In this document: positions 1 through 7,851 of the stretch, piece after piece
Layout: the number at the start of each line of letters is the position of its first letter
How positions within the stretch are numbered: the first letter of the stretch is position 1
Source of the DNA: Deltaproteobacteria bacterium
GTDB taxonomy: Bacteria > Myxococcota_A > Polyangia > Polyangiales > Ga0077539
Length of the DNA stretch: 42,996 nt
NCBI GenBank assembly: GCA_030694465.1
Contig: JAUXYJ010000092.1
Location: 1-42,996 of the forward strand
Reading direction: 5' to 3'
The notes under the pieces: model-generated
Told to the model about the DNA's origin: nothing
Databases searched by the model: none
What the model saw: the letters and a program-made list of their open reading frames with translations, nothing else
Program-made: the position numbers and the translations under genes

Positions 1-1
1 C

Positions 2-367
2 GCGATCGCCATCGGTGCCGCCGGGGCCCGTCCCGAAAACAAGACCCCCGAAGAGATCGCCGACAAGCGCCGCCGCGCGGTCACGCTCTTCATGAACGCG
101 TACGACGAAGTGCGCTACGCGGTGCAGTACCTTCGGCGTCACTACCAAGACGCCCACGAGATCGTCCCCAAGCTCACCAATCGCGTGGCCACGTCTCGGA
201 GCGACACCGCAAGCTCCCCCCGCGAAGAGCTCTCGCCGGACAAGCGTGACGAGCTCGCCAAGGCCGAAGAGCGCGCGCGAGACTCAGACCCCACACGAGA
301 GCCCTTGGGTCTGAGCGAGCCCCTGAGCGCAGCGCCCGCGTTGCCGGACAGCCCTTTTCGCAAATAG
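2..367 (+). CDS. 3' end of an unknown protein (5' truncated by window edge)
   Basis: The reading frame is open from base 2 to the TAG at 365-367, so the gene begins before the window and the in-frame ATG at 92 is probably internal. The visible 121 residues begin with a charged helical part (RRRAVTLFMNAYDEVRYAV, then QYLRRHYQDAHEIVPKL). They end in a disordered Ser/Pro/Glu/Arg-rich tail of about 60 residues. I do not recognise the family. The stop is followed at once by a 9-bp tandem repeat and then by the HerA-like gene on the same strand, so the two could share a transcript. Confidence 0.6.
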   Translation, partial: AIAIGAAGARPENKTPEEIADKRRRAVTLFMNAYDEVRYAVQYLRRHYQDAHEIVPKLTNRVATSRSDTASSPREELSPDKRDELAKAEERARDSDPTREPLGLSEPLSAAPALPDSPFRK

Positions 368-375
368 CCAGCGCA

Positions 376-446
376 TGACCGCGGTGACCGCGGTGACTGC
401 GGTGAGCGCGGTGAGCACGGTGAGCGCGGCGACTGCGGTGACCGCG
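376..446. repeat. 9-bp minisatellite (8 units)
   Basis: Eight consecutive 9-bp units of the form TGACCGCGG / TGAGCGCGG / TGACTGCGG run from 376 to 446, the last being partial. They lie between the stop codon of the partial gene (367) and the start of the HerA-like gene (479). The period is three codons, but neither neighbour is translated through it on the plus strand. Slippage variation between strains is likely. Confidence 0.85.
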
Positions 447-478
447 TGTGGGATCTGTGACCGAGAGAGTGAGAACGC

Positions 479-1873
479 ATGAGCGCGACGCTGTACGTGG
501 GCGGGCAGGCCTCGATGGAGGGGGTGCCGGGAGAGAGACTGCGTGTGCCGGTGGGGGACCTGCTGACGCACGCGGTGGTGTTTGGGATGACTGGGTCGGG
601 CAAGACCGGGCTGCTCTTGGTGTTGGTCGAGGAGGTGTTGCGCGCGGGGGTTCCGGTGTTGGTGCTGGATATCAAGGGCGATTTGGCGAACTTGGCCTTG
701 GGCTGTCACGCGCAGGGGCCCGAGGCGTACGAGCCCTTTTTGCCCTCGCAAGACCCGGACGTGCGGCAAGCGCAAGCGCAGGCGTTGGCGCGATCGCGTG
801 GGGACTCGCTCGCGCTGTGGGAGCTGTCTTCGCGTGACGCGCTCGCGCTGCACCAGGGCATCGCGCTCACGATTTTTACTCCCGGCAGCGACGCGGGAGA
901 GTCTCTGCACTTGCTCTCGTCCCTTGAGCACGCAAACCCTCGCTGGCGCACGAACCCCAGCGAGGCACGCCACGCGCTCTCGGCAGCGATTTCGCTTGTG
1001 CTTCGTGTGATGGGTCGCGACGACGACCCGGCGCGATCGCGTGAACACGTGTTGTTGTCTTTGTGTGCCGAGCGGCGGCTGTTGGCAGGGCAGGGCGCTT
1101 CGCTGGCCGCGCTGATCGAGGACCTTGGCGCGCCGCCGTTTGAGCGCGTCGGTGCGCTGGCGCTCGATGAGTTTGTGTCGGGCCATGAGCGCGCTGCGCT
1201 GGCGGCCGCGCTCAACGCGCTGTTGGCGAGCCCCACGTTTGCGATGTGGCGCACGGGCGAGGGGATGGACGTGGGCCGCTGGCTCAGCCCGCGCGAGGAC
1301 CGCAAGACCCCGGCGGTGATCGTCTCGGTGGCCCACCTTGACGACGAAGCCCGCGCGCATGTGCTGGGGATTGTGCTCGAAGAGGCGCTCTCTTGGACCC
1401 GCTCCCTCCCCGGAACGAGTGATCTCCGCGCCCTCATCGTGCTCGACGAGGTCTACGGGCTGGTCCCTCCGCACCCCGCCAATCCGCCCACCCGCGGGCC
1501 CATCGTGTCGCTCATGAAGCAAGGGCGTGCGTTTGGGGTGGGCGTGGTCTTGGCCACACAAAACCCCATGGACGTAGACTACCGCACGATCTCAAACGCG
1601 GGCGTGTGGGCCGTGGGCCGACTGCAGACCGACGCCGACAGAGCCCGTGTGGTCGAGGGGCTGACGGGTGTACGAGCTCCTCGCAAGAGCGCGCGCAAGA
1701 GCGCAGAGCCCACCCTCGCGGACACGGTCAAATCGCTGGCCCCGCGGTGGTTTGTGTGGCGCAACGCGCACCGCGGCGAGGGCAGCGTGCTGGCCCGCAG
1801 TCGGGACACGCTGAGCTGGCTTCGGGGGCCCATGACCCACGCGGACCTCAGTGCCCGGCGACGGATGGGCTGA
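479..1873 (+). CDS. HerA/FtsK-like ATP-binding protein
   Basis: This 464-aa protein looks like a bacterial HerA-type (DUF853-like) ATPase, a hexameric NTPase family that moves or processes DNA. A Walker A motif GMTGSGKTG lies at residues 36-44. The strand DIKGDLANL follows at about 64, a Walker B-like LIVLDEVYG at about 320, and the family block ATQNPMDVDYRTISNAGVW near 360-380. Many relatives as I know them are much longer, with extra C-terminal domains; here the protein stops soon after LSWLRGPMT, so only the ATPase core is present. The ATG at 479 follows the purine-rich GAGAGAGTGAGA. The natural substrate and partner are unknown; no nuclease gene sits beside it. Confidence 0.8.
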   Translation: MSATLYVGGQASMEGVPGERLRVPVGDLLTHAVVFGMTGSGKTGLLLVLVEEVLRAGVPVLVLDIKGDLANLALGCHAQGPEAYEPFLPSQDPDVRQAQAQALARSRGDSLALWELSSRDALALHQGIALTIFTPGSDAGESLHLLSSLEHANPRWRTNPSEARHALSAAISLVLRVMGRDDDPARSREHVLLSLCAERRLLAGQGASLAALIEDLGAPPFERVGALALDEFVSGHERAALAAALNALLASPTFAMWRTGEGMDVGRWLSPREDRKTPAVIVSVAHLDDEARAHVLGIVLEEALSWTRSLPGTSDLRALIVLDEVYGLVPPHPANPPTRGPIVSLMKQGRAFGVGVVLATQNPMDVDYRTISNAGVWAVGRLQTDADRARVVEGLTGVRAPRKSARKSAEPTLADTVKSLAPRWFVWRNAHRGEGSVLARSRDTLSWLRGPMTHADLSARRRMG

Positions 1874-2371
1874 GCGAGGGTGATGCGGGAAGGTGCCTGA
1901 TTTGGACCCGGCATGAAGCGGTCTGCCACATTGCAATTGCGGCTTATGCGACCGAGTCCCAAGCTTGATCGCGCCCAATAGGGTTAGTGCCGCAGGCGTC
2001 CGCACGCTACCTGCCGCAGCCCCACACGATCACCCCGCCCTCAACCCAAGGACACGGTGTCACGCATGGCTCAGTCGAACCCACGGATCGCGCTCCCCTG
2101 GTGGCCAAACGCTCAGCGGGCGATAGCCTAACAGCGCCTCACACAAGAACACTGTACTTATGGATCTATTTCCAGGGTTAGGCCGCTGCCTCGCTCCGCT
2201 GTGTGCTTGGCTGAGCCCAGATCTCGCATGCAGAATTGCCGTAGTTGCACAGGTAGAATTGGACGCGAGCCCACAAGCGCCCGCGACCGTTCCTTTGACC
2301 ATTGCTCACGGTGGGCCGCTCTGGTACCCCAAGGTCTCATCGCAATCACCGAAGAGGGGAGCGCTCGACCC
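1874..2371. other. Intergenic stretch containing the left edge of the cassette array
   Basis: No convincing gene is visible. The stretch holds an attC-like vestige (2126-2183). A minus-strand reading around 2000-2070 gives GGVIVWGCGR, faintly like the end of an RCC1-type repeat, but it is broken by stops and too short to call. Confidence 0.5.
2126..2183 (+). repeat. attC-like site (vestigial), left edge of cassette array
   Basis: GCCTAAC (2126-2132) and GTTAGGC (2177-2183) form perfect R'' and R' boxes 58 bp end to end. The inner arms pair poorly, unlike the clear sites downstream, so this is either a decayed attC or the junction left by a lost integrase/attI side. Confidence 0.35.
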
Positions 2372-2869
2372 ATGCATCAGACATCGTGGACCAAGAGACT
2401 AGGGATTCGCTGCGGATATGCGCTCATCGCGCTGCTCGGGAGCTTGGTGCTGGGATCGTGTGCCCCGAGCGTTTCGGGGTCGCCCGACGCTGCAACCGAC
2501 GTCAACGACCCCGGCAACCCGACGCTGCCCCGGTCCACCGCGTGCGAGCGGCTGGCTACAACGGGCTTTGTAGACCTAGGTTCCTTTGGACTCTGTCCGC
2601 CCGAGGCGGCCGAGGGATCGGTGTGTCGATTTGCCTTTGCGGGCACTGGGCGCTGCTACGGGGTCGGCGGGCTCAGCGGGGGATACTTTGCCTCCTACGA
2701 GCGCAGCAACCGCGTTCCCAAAATCTGCATGCCCGAGCGCCGGCTTGAGCCTTGTGGGGATTGGCCCAATCCAGACACCGTCTGTTTGCCGACGATCGGC
2801 GAGTGTCGGCGGGTGCCGGGGATCACGACGGGGCCCGAATTTCGGTGCCTTCCGTATCATTGCAATTGA
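2372..2869 (+). CDS. Small Cys-rich lipoprotein, unknown function
   Basis: This predicted 165-aa lipoprotein starts at ATG 2372. The n-region is MHQTSWTKRLGIR. A hydrophobic stretch and the lipobox VLGSC follow at about residues 24-28. The mature part has about ten cysteines in the style of disulfide-rich secreted myxobacterial proteins (SACERL, GSFGLCPPEA, EPCGDWPN, VCLPTIGEC). A purine stretch GAGGGGAG lies about 12 bp upstream. The open frame continues upstream to 2201, but the signal peptide supports the later start. It may be the first gene of the cassette array, since an attC-like site lies upstream and GTTAGGC boxes downstream. I do not recognise the family. Confidence 0.65.
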   Translation: MHQTSWTKRLGIRCGYALIALLGSLVLGSCAPSVSGSPDAATDVNDPGNPTLPRSTACERLATTGFVDLGSFGLCPPEAAEGSVCRFAFAGTGRCYGVGGLSGGYFASYERSNRVPKICMPERRLEPCGDWPNPDTVCLPTIGECRRVPGITTGPEFRCLPYHCN

Positions 2870-3313
2870 GCGAGTGACGATGGGACGGGGGCTTCGTGGT
2901 GGGGCCTCTTTTGGGTGACAGGGCTTGCGGCCGGGGCCTGTGGGCAGAGGAGACAATCATGCGAACGGTGCGTGTTGTGCGGGCGACGTGGGTGTTCTCT
3001 CGGCTTCGCAGAGGGTCATGGGGTGCTCCAGGCAGGGGGCGCGGGGGCGCGACGTGGGGCTGTATCAGATTCGGCGAAAGGTTGCGTGGAGCAGGGACGG
3101 AGTGGCCGCAGGGAAGCGCTGGCGCGCTTGGGCAGGTGGGCAGCCGAGGGTGTGTCAGGGGGTTAGGCAGCGGGGACGGCTGGCTAACTGCGGCCAGGGT
3201 AGGGTTAGGCGGCGCGCGGCGATTTGCTGAGATGTTGGATAGCCAAGGGCGTCACTGGCTCGGTGCAGGCTAGGCGCACGAGCCCGCACATCGCCCCACA
3301 AAGGAGTATTTGG
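2870..3313. other. G-rich non-coding stretch with vestigial attC boxes
   Basis: Short open frames here have no convincing start or composition. The only structure seen is GTTAGGC at 3162-3168, GGCTAAC at 3182-3188 and GTTAGGC again at 3204-3210, just upstream of the next cassette gene. Confidence 0.5.
3162..3210 (+). repeat. Vestigial attC boundary (two GTTAGGC boxes)
   Basis: Two perfect GTTAGGC R' boxes (3162-3168, 3204-3210) flank an inverted GGCTAAC (3182-3188). A full-length attC cannot be drawn because no good RYYYAAC lies 55-140 bp upstream. The position, about 100 bp before an AT-richer cassette gene, suggests a partly deleted or nested cassette boundary. Confidence 0.35.
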
Positions 3314-4657
3314 ATGAGATTTCTGAATGACTTGCTAAAGAACTTTCCCAGTTACACAAAAGGACACTTCGAAACGACATCGATCAACGACGAGGTGATG
3401 GTTTATAGCGGCCCGATGGAATTGATTGGAGGAACCTCAATTTCCGGTTCCGGAACGGTTGCCCTTGCGTGGGAACCGTATCCTCGAATGCAGTTTAAAC
3501 TCGATGGCCCGCTCAAAGGGGAATTCAGCAACCTCTCCGCATCTGAACTGCAATTTCCAAGACATAGTCGATCTGGCCAAGTCATGGTTAGCAGTCGATC
3601 GCTTGGCGAGGGAGACAACTCCCGAACTACGGGAGTAATCTACAGTGACATAGAGTTTGGAGATGGATCTCAGTTGAGTGAGGTTCGGTTCCATGTGGCG
3701 AACTTCCACGATTCCGTCGGAATAGCGGTAACAGATGGACAGTCCACCTGGGCGGGTCGCCATGAACTGAGCCACAAAGGATGGACAGTCACCATTGACA
3801 AAGTTCCTCATTTTAAGGAACTGTTCGCGCAGCTAAGGACAGGCGGATACGGCATCACTCACGTCGGCGTGATTCGGAGAAGTGACGGTTCCGCTTTTCG
3901 TTCGCAGGACGTTTCAGACGTGCTGAAAGCACTGGATGTCACACTCACCTTTTCGAGAGGTCTTTGGTGTCCGGTGGTGCTGCCCGTTGGGCATGACCAG
4001 AACAATGAAAGATGCTGGTATCGGTGGACCTCACTTCATGTTGGCAGAGTTTCGCCAATAATTTCGTGGTTTCCAGAGGTCGATCGATCGTCACTCACGA
4101 AACTGTTTCCGGGTGTTCTCGATCGTGTCTCTTCGTCTCGATGGAGGGACCCTTTGGGCGTGGCGTTGCATTGGTATATCGAAGCGGTTGGTGCACGATC
4201 AGGTGCGGAGGCATCAATTGTTTATGCGCAAACCGCCCTAGAAGTAATCAGTTCAGTGCTGCTGGTGGATGAACTTAACTTACACACTGACCAGAAGTTG
4301 GATGCCTTGAAGGCCTACGATCGCCTTTCCCAACTAATGAATAGTGTTGGTCTTCCGAACAACATTCCCCAGTCACTTCGCTCATTGCGAGCAGACGTCT
4401 CTGCCGGTAAACTCGACAAGCACAAGACTGCTTCGAGTACGATTTCTGGTATTCGAAACAAGATTATTCATCCAACGGCTTCGAACCGAATGGCACTTGC
4501 TCGCTTGTCAAGTACTACCGTGATCGAGGCAATGTCTTTGAGTATCTGGCATGTGGAAATGGTGCTTCTCTGGTTGTTCAAATATAGCGGAGTCTATAGC
4601 AATAGGCTTCGAGAAAGAAGCATTATGGACAACGACAACGTTCCGTGGCGTGTGTGA
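3314..4657 (+). CDS. Uncharacterised cassette protein with HEPN-like RNxxxH motif
   Basis: This 447-aa protein uses ATG 3314, placed behind a good ribosome site (AAGGAG, 3301-3306); an open frame extends to 3224 but lacks such a site. The first ~200 residues look beta-rich (ISGSGTVALAWEPYPRMQF). The C-terminal ~150 residues are helical and carry GIRNKIIHP with R381 and H386. That fits the Rx4-6H pattern of HEPN RNases, in which a polar residue follows the Arg. The helix before it (AQTALEVISSVLLVD) is typical of HEPN-like bundles. Base composition is clearly AT-richer than the surrounding genes, indicating transfer. It occupies its own integron cassette, closed by attC 4686-4774. RNase or anti-phage activity is inference; the family is not firmly recognised. 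Confidence 0.7.
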   Translation: MRFLNDLLKNFPSYTKGHFETTSINDEVMVYSGPMELIGGTSISGSGTVALAWEPYPRMQFKLDGPLKGEFSNLSASELQFPRHSRSGQVMVSSRSLGEGDNSRTTGVIYSDIEFGDGSQLSEVRFHVANFHDSVGIAVTDGQSTWAGRHELSHKGWTVTIDKVPHFKELFAQLRTGGYGITHVGVIRRSDGSAFRSQDVSDVLKALDVTLTFSRGLWCPVVLPVGHDQNNERCWYRWTSLHVGRVSPIISWFPEVDRSSLTKLFPGVLDRVSSSRWRDPLGVALHWYIEAVGARSGAEASIVYAQTALEVISSVLLVDELNLHTDQKLDALKAYDRLSQLMNSVGLPNNIPQSLRSLRADVSAGKLDKHKTASSTISGIRNKIIHPTASNRMALARLSSTTVIEAMSLSIWHVEMVLLWLFKYSGVYSNRLRERSIMDNDNVPWRV

Positions 4658-4685
4658 TTTAGCGCTTCGTTTGCTCGATTGGCAT

Positions 4686-4774
4686 ATCTAACAAGCCGAT
4701 GGTGCCGACCGCATGTGGCTTTACTGAAGGATTGATCTGTGGCGTTTGTGACGGCACATCGGCAGTCGTTGGGC
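4686..4774 (+). repeat. attC site 1 (clear)
   Basis: R'' ATCTAAC (4686-4692) and R' GTTGGGC (4768-4774) bound an 89-bp site. The left arm GCCGATGGTGCCG pairs with the right arm CGGCACATCGGC apart from one extra base, and unpaired bases lie between boxes and arms. This is the imperfect hairpin recognised by integron integrases. Confidence 0.85.
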
Positions 4775-4813
4775 GGTTGCGACGGGCAGCAACCGGGAGA
4801 GAAGTGAGGAGTC

Positions 4814-5755
4814 ATGGACGCTGTCTCAATGTCCCCAGAAGAACGAAGGAACTCGGGACTCCTCGTGCTCCTTTTATTCGCCCAAGCGTACTATAAGATG
4901 CTCGAAGTTGTCTTGACGACTGCGTCTTGGGTTACCGCGGTGGATATGGAATTGAACCACGTCTATAGCTCGATCGTAGCGAACACCAAAAATCTCCTTA
5001 AAAACCACGAGGACTTGGCCGACTTCCCTGGCACGTTTGAGCCGATGTTCCCTGATCTCTTTCCGACAACCGTTGCCGACTGCGAATGGGACGGCATGAT
5101 CGCTCCCCATGCTGAGGAATTTCTCAGTTTAGTCCAGCGTTACGTTATCTCCAAGGGAGTGTACGAGCCAGACGAAGGCTCTGCGGGCTGGGTGTTCGTC
5201 GAGTTGTTTCGCGCTGACGCAAAGACTGCGGTGGAACGTGCCACTGCCTACGAAACTCGGATGCGCCGAGAGATCAAGCGCCTGCTTCCGGCGTCACCGG
5301 CAAAGATCCAGCGATGGGACGAGACATGGCACAGGTTGTTGGAATGGACAAATGGTTCAGCGCCTTCTGAACGTCTTGCCGCGCAGGTCCTGCTTAGTGA
5401 AGGCTATCGCGATCTCGACCCAAGTCATCCGCTGGGTGGCCCTGATGGCGCTCGAGACGCGACTTGCACAAAGGACGGCGACGCCTGGGTTATGGCCGTG
5501 TATTTCCCCAGGGGCAGAGAGGCTTTTGCCGTCATCAGGAAGAAATTTATGAGTGACTTTAGCGGCGTTGCCGCGAACGGCGCTGACGGCTTTGCATTTG
5601 TAACGAACCAAGAATTGGCCCTTGGTGAGAGAGAATTGCTTCGGCAGTCCGTGGCACCCGTTCCCGTGGAGTTATATCACCTGGAAAGGATCACAGCGAT
5701 TCTTGACAAGCCATCCATGGCATCTGTGCGGAAGCAGTTTCTTCAGATCGAATGA
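4814..5755 (+). CDS. Mrr-like/restriction-endonuclease-fold cassette protein, probably catalytically altered
   Basis: This 313-aa protein has a helical N-terminal two thirds. Its C-terminal domain (about 185-313) reads RLAAQVLLSEGYRDLDP, then GGPDGARD (208-215), then the strand WVMAVYF (225-231). The order matches the Mrr-type PD-(D/E)XK core, where GGxDGGxD is followed by a QxK strand. Here that strand is MAVYF, so the catalytic lysine is missing. Comparable domains, as I recall them, occur as sensor or adaptor modules, but that is from memory. The start ATG 4814 has GAGGAG close upstream and GGGAGAGAAG at good spacing. It is the sole gene of a cassette bounded by attC 4686-4774 and 5811-5904. 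A role in recognising foreign DNA or as a regulator is inference. Confidence 0.6.
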   Translation: MDAVSMSPEERRNSGLLVLLLFAQAYYKMLEVVLTTASWVTAVDMELNHVYSSIVANTKNLLKNHEDLADFPGTFEPMFPDLFPTTVADCEWDGMIAPHAEEFLSLVQRYVISKGVYEPDEGSAGWVFVELFRADAKTAVERATAYETRMRREIKRLLPASPAKIQRWDETWHRLLEWTNGSAPSERLAAQVLLSEGYRDLDPSHPLGGPDGARDATCTKDGDAWVMAVYFPRGREAFAVIRKKFMSDFSGVAANGADGFAFVTNQELALGERELLRQSVAPVPVELYHLERITAILDKPSMASVRKQFLQIE

Positions 5756-5810
5756 ATGTCTGGCGTCTCGATGCTTGTCAGTGAGTCGATGTCCCTTGTC
5801 GAAGCATGAC

Positions 5811-5904
5811 GCCTAACAAGCCGATGGTGCCCACCACCGCCCTCGCTTCACCCATCACCAGCTCGCTGCGCTTCATTGCCAGCCGGTTATGCCGTTCGTT
5901 ATGC
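5811..5904 (+). repeat. attC site 2
   Basis: R'' GCCTAAC is at 5811-5817, followed by CAAGCCGATGGTGCCC, the same arm as sites 1 and 5. The best R' is GTTATGC at 5898-5904, which leaves an arm pairing (CCGAT with ATGCCG) at the right offset. A second GTTATGC at 5886-5892 pairs less well. The deviation from GTTRRRY is one base. Confidence 0.7.
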
Positions 5905-6623
5905 ATCCCAAAGTGACGTTGCCGATGTCCACCTCCGCAGAACAGTGTCGCGACTGCATTCGAGTCCACGCGGTCGAGCTCACAGTGGAGCTCAAGCCGG
6001 CGGATTGGTCGAGGTCTGGTGATGACGACATACTCGGCACGCCGAGCTGGCCTACCTTCTGGGAGGCCGAGCTGCGACGGTGGGGGCTGCGCCCTGCGTT
6101 TCCAGGATCATGGTTGGTTCCGGTTCGAGAGTTTGAGTCCGGCGACGCGCTGGAGAAGCTCGTTCTGCTCCGGCTCGAGGGGAGCGGAGTGAGAGACTTT
6201 CCGGACGAGGATGGGGAGGTGGACGATGACTCCGAGCGCCTCCTCGCGCTTGCCGGTGGTGTGTGCATCCTCGCGCAGGAGGACGAGCCGCTGTGGGCGC
6301 CCGGCTGCTGCGATGATCTCTCCGAGCTCCAGCGTTGGGAGACGCTGCTCTCGTCGAAGCGTGCGTCTTTCACCAACGGTCACGGCGACCTCGAGATCTC
6401 GGTGGACGGCGCCGTTGTCAATGTCGTTTCTCGCCATGGCGCGGACGTGCAAAGCCGACGTGTTCGCCGCGAAGAACTGCAGGGCCTCATCGCGCCCCTG
6501 CGGCAAGAACTCGAGGCGTTTCGGTCGAACATTGAGCGCTTTCTTGGGCGACTTCTGACCGGTGAAGAGCGGCCGCGAGGCGTGGCTCGAATCCTCACAG
6601 GAGGACATCCTGAGGATGCCTAA
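5901..6623 (+). CDS. Hypothetical cassette protein
   Basis: This 240-aa acidic protein has an early CxxC (QCRDCIRV), Trp-rich segments (SWPTFWEAELRRWG) and the acidic stretch DEDGEVDDDSE. A helical C-terminus follows. I do not recognise the family. The open frame begins at 5889, but recombination logic puts the cassette's left end at 5898/5899, so the native start is ATG 5901 (overlapping the R' box) or ATG 5925. No clear ribosome site precedes either. The TAA stop (6621-6623) is supplied by the R'' box GCCTAAC of the next attC. Confidence 0.55.
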   Translation: MHPKVTLPMSTSAEQCRDCIRVHAVELTVELKPADWSRSGDDDILGTPSWPTFWEAELRRWGLRPAFPGSWLVPVREFESGDALEKLVLLRLEGSGVRDFPDEDGEVDDDSERLLALAGGVCILAQEDEPLWAPGCCDDLSELQRWETLLSSKRASFTNGHGDLEISVDGAVVNVVSRHGADVQSRRVRREELQGLIAPLRQELEAFRSNIERFLGRLLTGEERPRGVARILTGGHPEDA

Positions 6624-6731
6624 CAAGCGGCTGAACGCGGACGACCGCAACGGTCGGAGCAGGCTCTTCTCTCTTGCGTTCGCCGGTGAGCCGCAACATC
6701 GTCAGCAGGGCGAGAAACCGGCGGGATAGGC
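6618..6731 (+). repeat. attC site 3 (degenerate right end)
   Basis: R'' GCCTAAC (6618-6624) overlaps the upstream stop codon. The opposing box is GATAGGC (6725-6731), one base from GTTAGGC but altered in the normally invariant GTT. Inner pairing is weak. It is placed here because it spaces two cassette genes correctly. Confidence 0.5.
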
Positions 6732-6741
6732 AGCGGGCGGC

Positions 6742-7224
6742 TTGGCTGACGTGAGCAATTTCATGTACCGACGACAACAGGAAACACGGGGTGGGACATT
6801 CGGGAAAGTGCGTTCGACGCCGGTGCATTCGCGGGACTGGTGGTTTTGTCGCGTCGAGGATGTGAAGCTTCACGGAGGTCCGCCGCATTGGCAGGACCTG
6901 GATCAGTACCGGGTGTTGATCGAAGAGCGCGTGAAAAAGAAGGCTTCCACCAGCTTCAATGCCGACTGGGTTCGGGAGCACCTTCCTATCGCCCTGGGAC
7001 TTAATCCGGATTTCGCCAAGAATCTCGTCTCTATTGATCTTGAGCTTCTGGCTGTTCGCATCGAAGCAGAGATCGAACTCATGGTTCCCGTTCTGTTTCG
7101 CGAACACGATTCAAAGGTGCTTGTCGGATTCAGTCCTGATGGTCCAGCGCGCGAGACCCAGAGGGAGATCATGGTCGAGTTGGGGGCCCGAGTGCTTTGG
7201 GCGGCTGTCGGTGGATTCAAATAG
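6742..7224 (+). CDS. Hypothetical cassette protein
   Basis: The protein is up to 160 aa from TTG 6742; ATG 6763 is the alternative (153 aa). Neither start has a strong ribosome site. It is a soluble mixed alpha/beta protein with features such as WWFCRVEDVKLHGGPPHW and DLELLAVRIEAEIELMVPV. No membrane segments or catalytic motif can be named, and the family is unrecognised. It lies about 10 bp downstream of the attC site 3 R' box, which suits a cassette gene. Confidence 0.5.
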   Translation: MADVSNFMYRRQQETRGGTFGKVRSTPVHSRDWWFCRVEDVKLHGGPPHWQDLDQYRVLIEERVKKKASTSFNADWVREHLPIALGLNPDFAKNLVSIDLELLAVRIEAEIELMVPVLFREHDSKVLVGFSPDGPARETQREIMVELGARVLWAAVGGFK

Positions 7225-7410
7225 ATGCGCATCAGGCAGTGGAGTCTCGAGTCCACTGCGAATTACGCGGCGGATCACGGGGCTTCGCTCGCCGCGAGCA
7301 ACGCAACGAGCTGCGCTGCGAATCACGCAGCGGATCACGCCGCGAGCCGTGGCAGCGGGCTCGCTGCGAGCTGCGTGTCGCGACGCTGGGGCAGACACGA
7401 TGCTTGCTGA
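7225..7410 (+). CDS. Possible Ala-rich 61-aa ORF on a 60-bp duplication
   Basis: The ATG directly follows the upstream TAG (TAGATG). The frame encodes two diverged 20-residue units (TANYAADHGASLAASNATSC and AANHAADHAASRGSGLAASC). No independent ribosome site is visible. It may be only a by-product of the duplication. Confidence 0.2.
   Translation: MRIRQWSLESTANYAADHGASLAASNATSCAANHAADHAASRGSGLAASCVSRRWGRHDAC
7256..7375. repeat. 60-bp tandem duplication inside a cassette
   Basis: Units 7256-7315 and 7316-7375 share their first 25 bases with three mismatches (CTGCGAATTACGCGG versus CTGCGAATCACGCAG) and their last ten (ACGAGCTGCG versus GCGAGCTGCG). The middles have diverged. The second copy contains the inverted repeat CGCTGCG-AATCA-CGCAGCG. 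Confidence 0.6.
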
Positions 7411-7463
7411 CGCAGCAACCGCCTGCGAGATCGCCCGGAGTTGGTGCCCGGTGTACTCTACTG

Positions 7464-7525
7464 CGCTAACAGTCACGCTGCGGACGGTCGCTTCGCGCCC
7501 GCCGCAGAGCGCCAGGCCGTTAGGC
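7464..7525 (+). repeat. attC site 4
   Basis: The left box CGCTAAC (7464-7470) is imperfect, but the right box GTTAGGC (7519-7525) is perfect. Arms CACGCTGCGGAC and CCGCCGCAGAGCG pair well around a short GC-rich loop (GGTCGCTTCGCGC). At 62 bp this is the classic compact attC form. Confidence 0.75.
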
Positions 7526-7542
7526 AGGCGGAGAAAGTAGCG

Positions 7543-7851
7543 ATGACCCTCAACTACAAGCAGTGGGGCTGCCTGGCGTCATTCGATTCGACACTTTGCT
7601 TGGTTGCGTGGACGGACGTTGTCGTGTCGCGTGAGGACGCGGAGGTCGCGCTTGGTAGAGACCCGGACTTTGAGGACGCGCACATGGTGTCCTGGGCACA
7701 GCTTTCCGTCGAAGATGCATCTCGCGTCTTGGCGATCGAGGAAGACCCAGCATTTGCCGAAGAATGCGCAAAATTGCTCGACGAGCTCTGCCCTTCACGT
7801 GAAGCGACGAGCCTCGTACTCTACTTTGCGGATCCGTACCGTGAGCACTGA
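7543..7851 (+). CDS. Small acidic cassette protein, first of a coupled pair
   Basis: This 102-aa protein starts at ATG 7543 with GGAGAAAG 5 to 12 bp upstream and lies 18 bp after an attC R' box, the usual cassette layout. It is strongly acidic (EDAEVALGRDPDFEDAHM; EEDPAFAEECAKLLDELCP), with no membrane segment or recognised family. Its last 11 bases overlap the next gene (start GTG 7841), so the two are translationally coupled. The acidic small protein plus coupled small partner is compatible with an antitoxin/toxin or immunity pair, but nothing in the sequence proves this. Confidence 0.6.
   Translation: MTLNYKQWGCLASFDSTLCLVAWTDVVVSREDAEVALGRDPDFEDAHMVSWAQLSVEDASRVLAIEEDPAFAEECAKLLDELCPSREATSLVLYFADPYREH

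Noticed and set aside
284..1561. Long minus-strand open frame (425 aa) opposite the ATPase
   Set aside because: It is an Arg/His-rich shadow of the HerA-like gene in high-GC DNA and has no recognisable domain or ribosome site.
2000..2070. Possible RCC1-type repeat remnant on the minus strand
   Set aside because: Only about ten residues (GGVIVWGCGR) fit, stops interrupt the frame and no start is present.
2896..3273. Overlapping plus-strand open frames of 80-125 aa
   Set aside because: Glycine/arginine-rich low-complexity translations in G-rich DNA with no signal peptide, domain or ribosome site.
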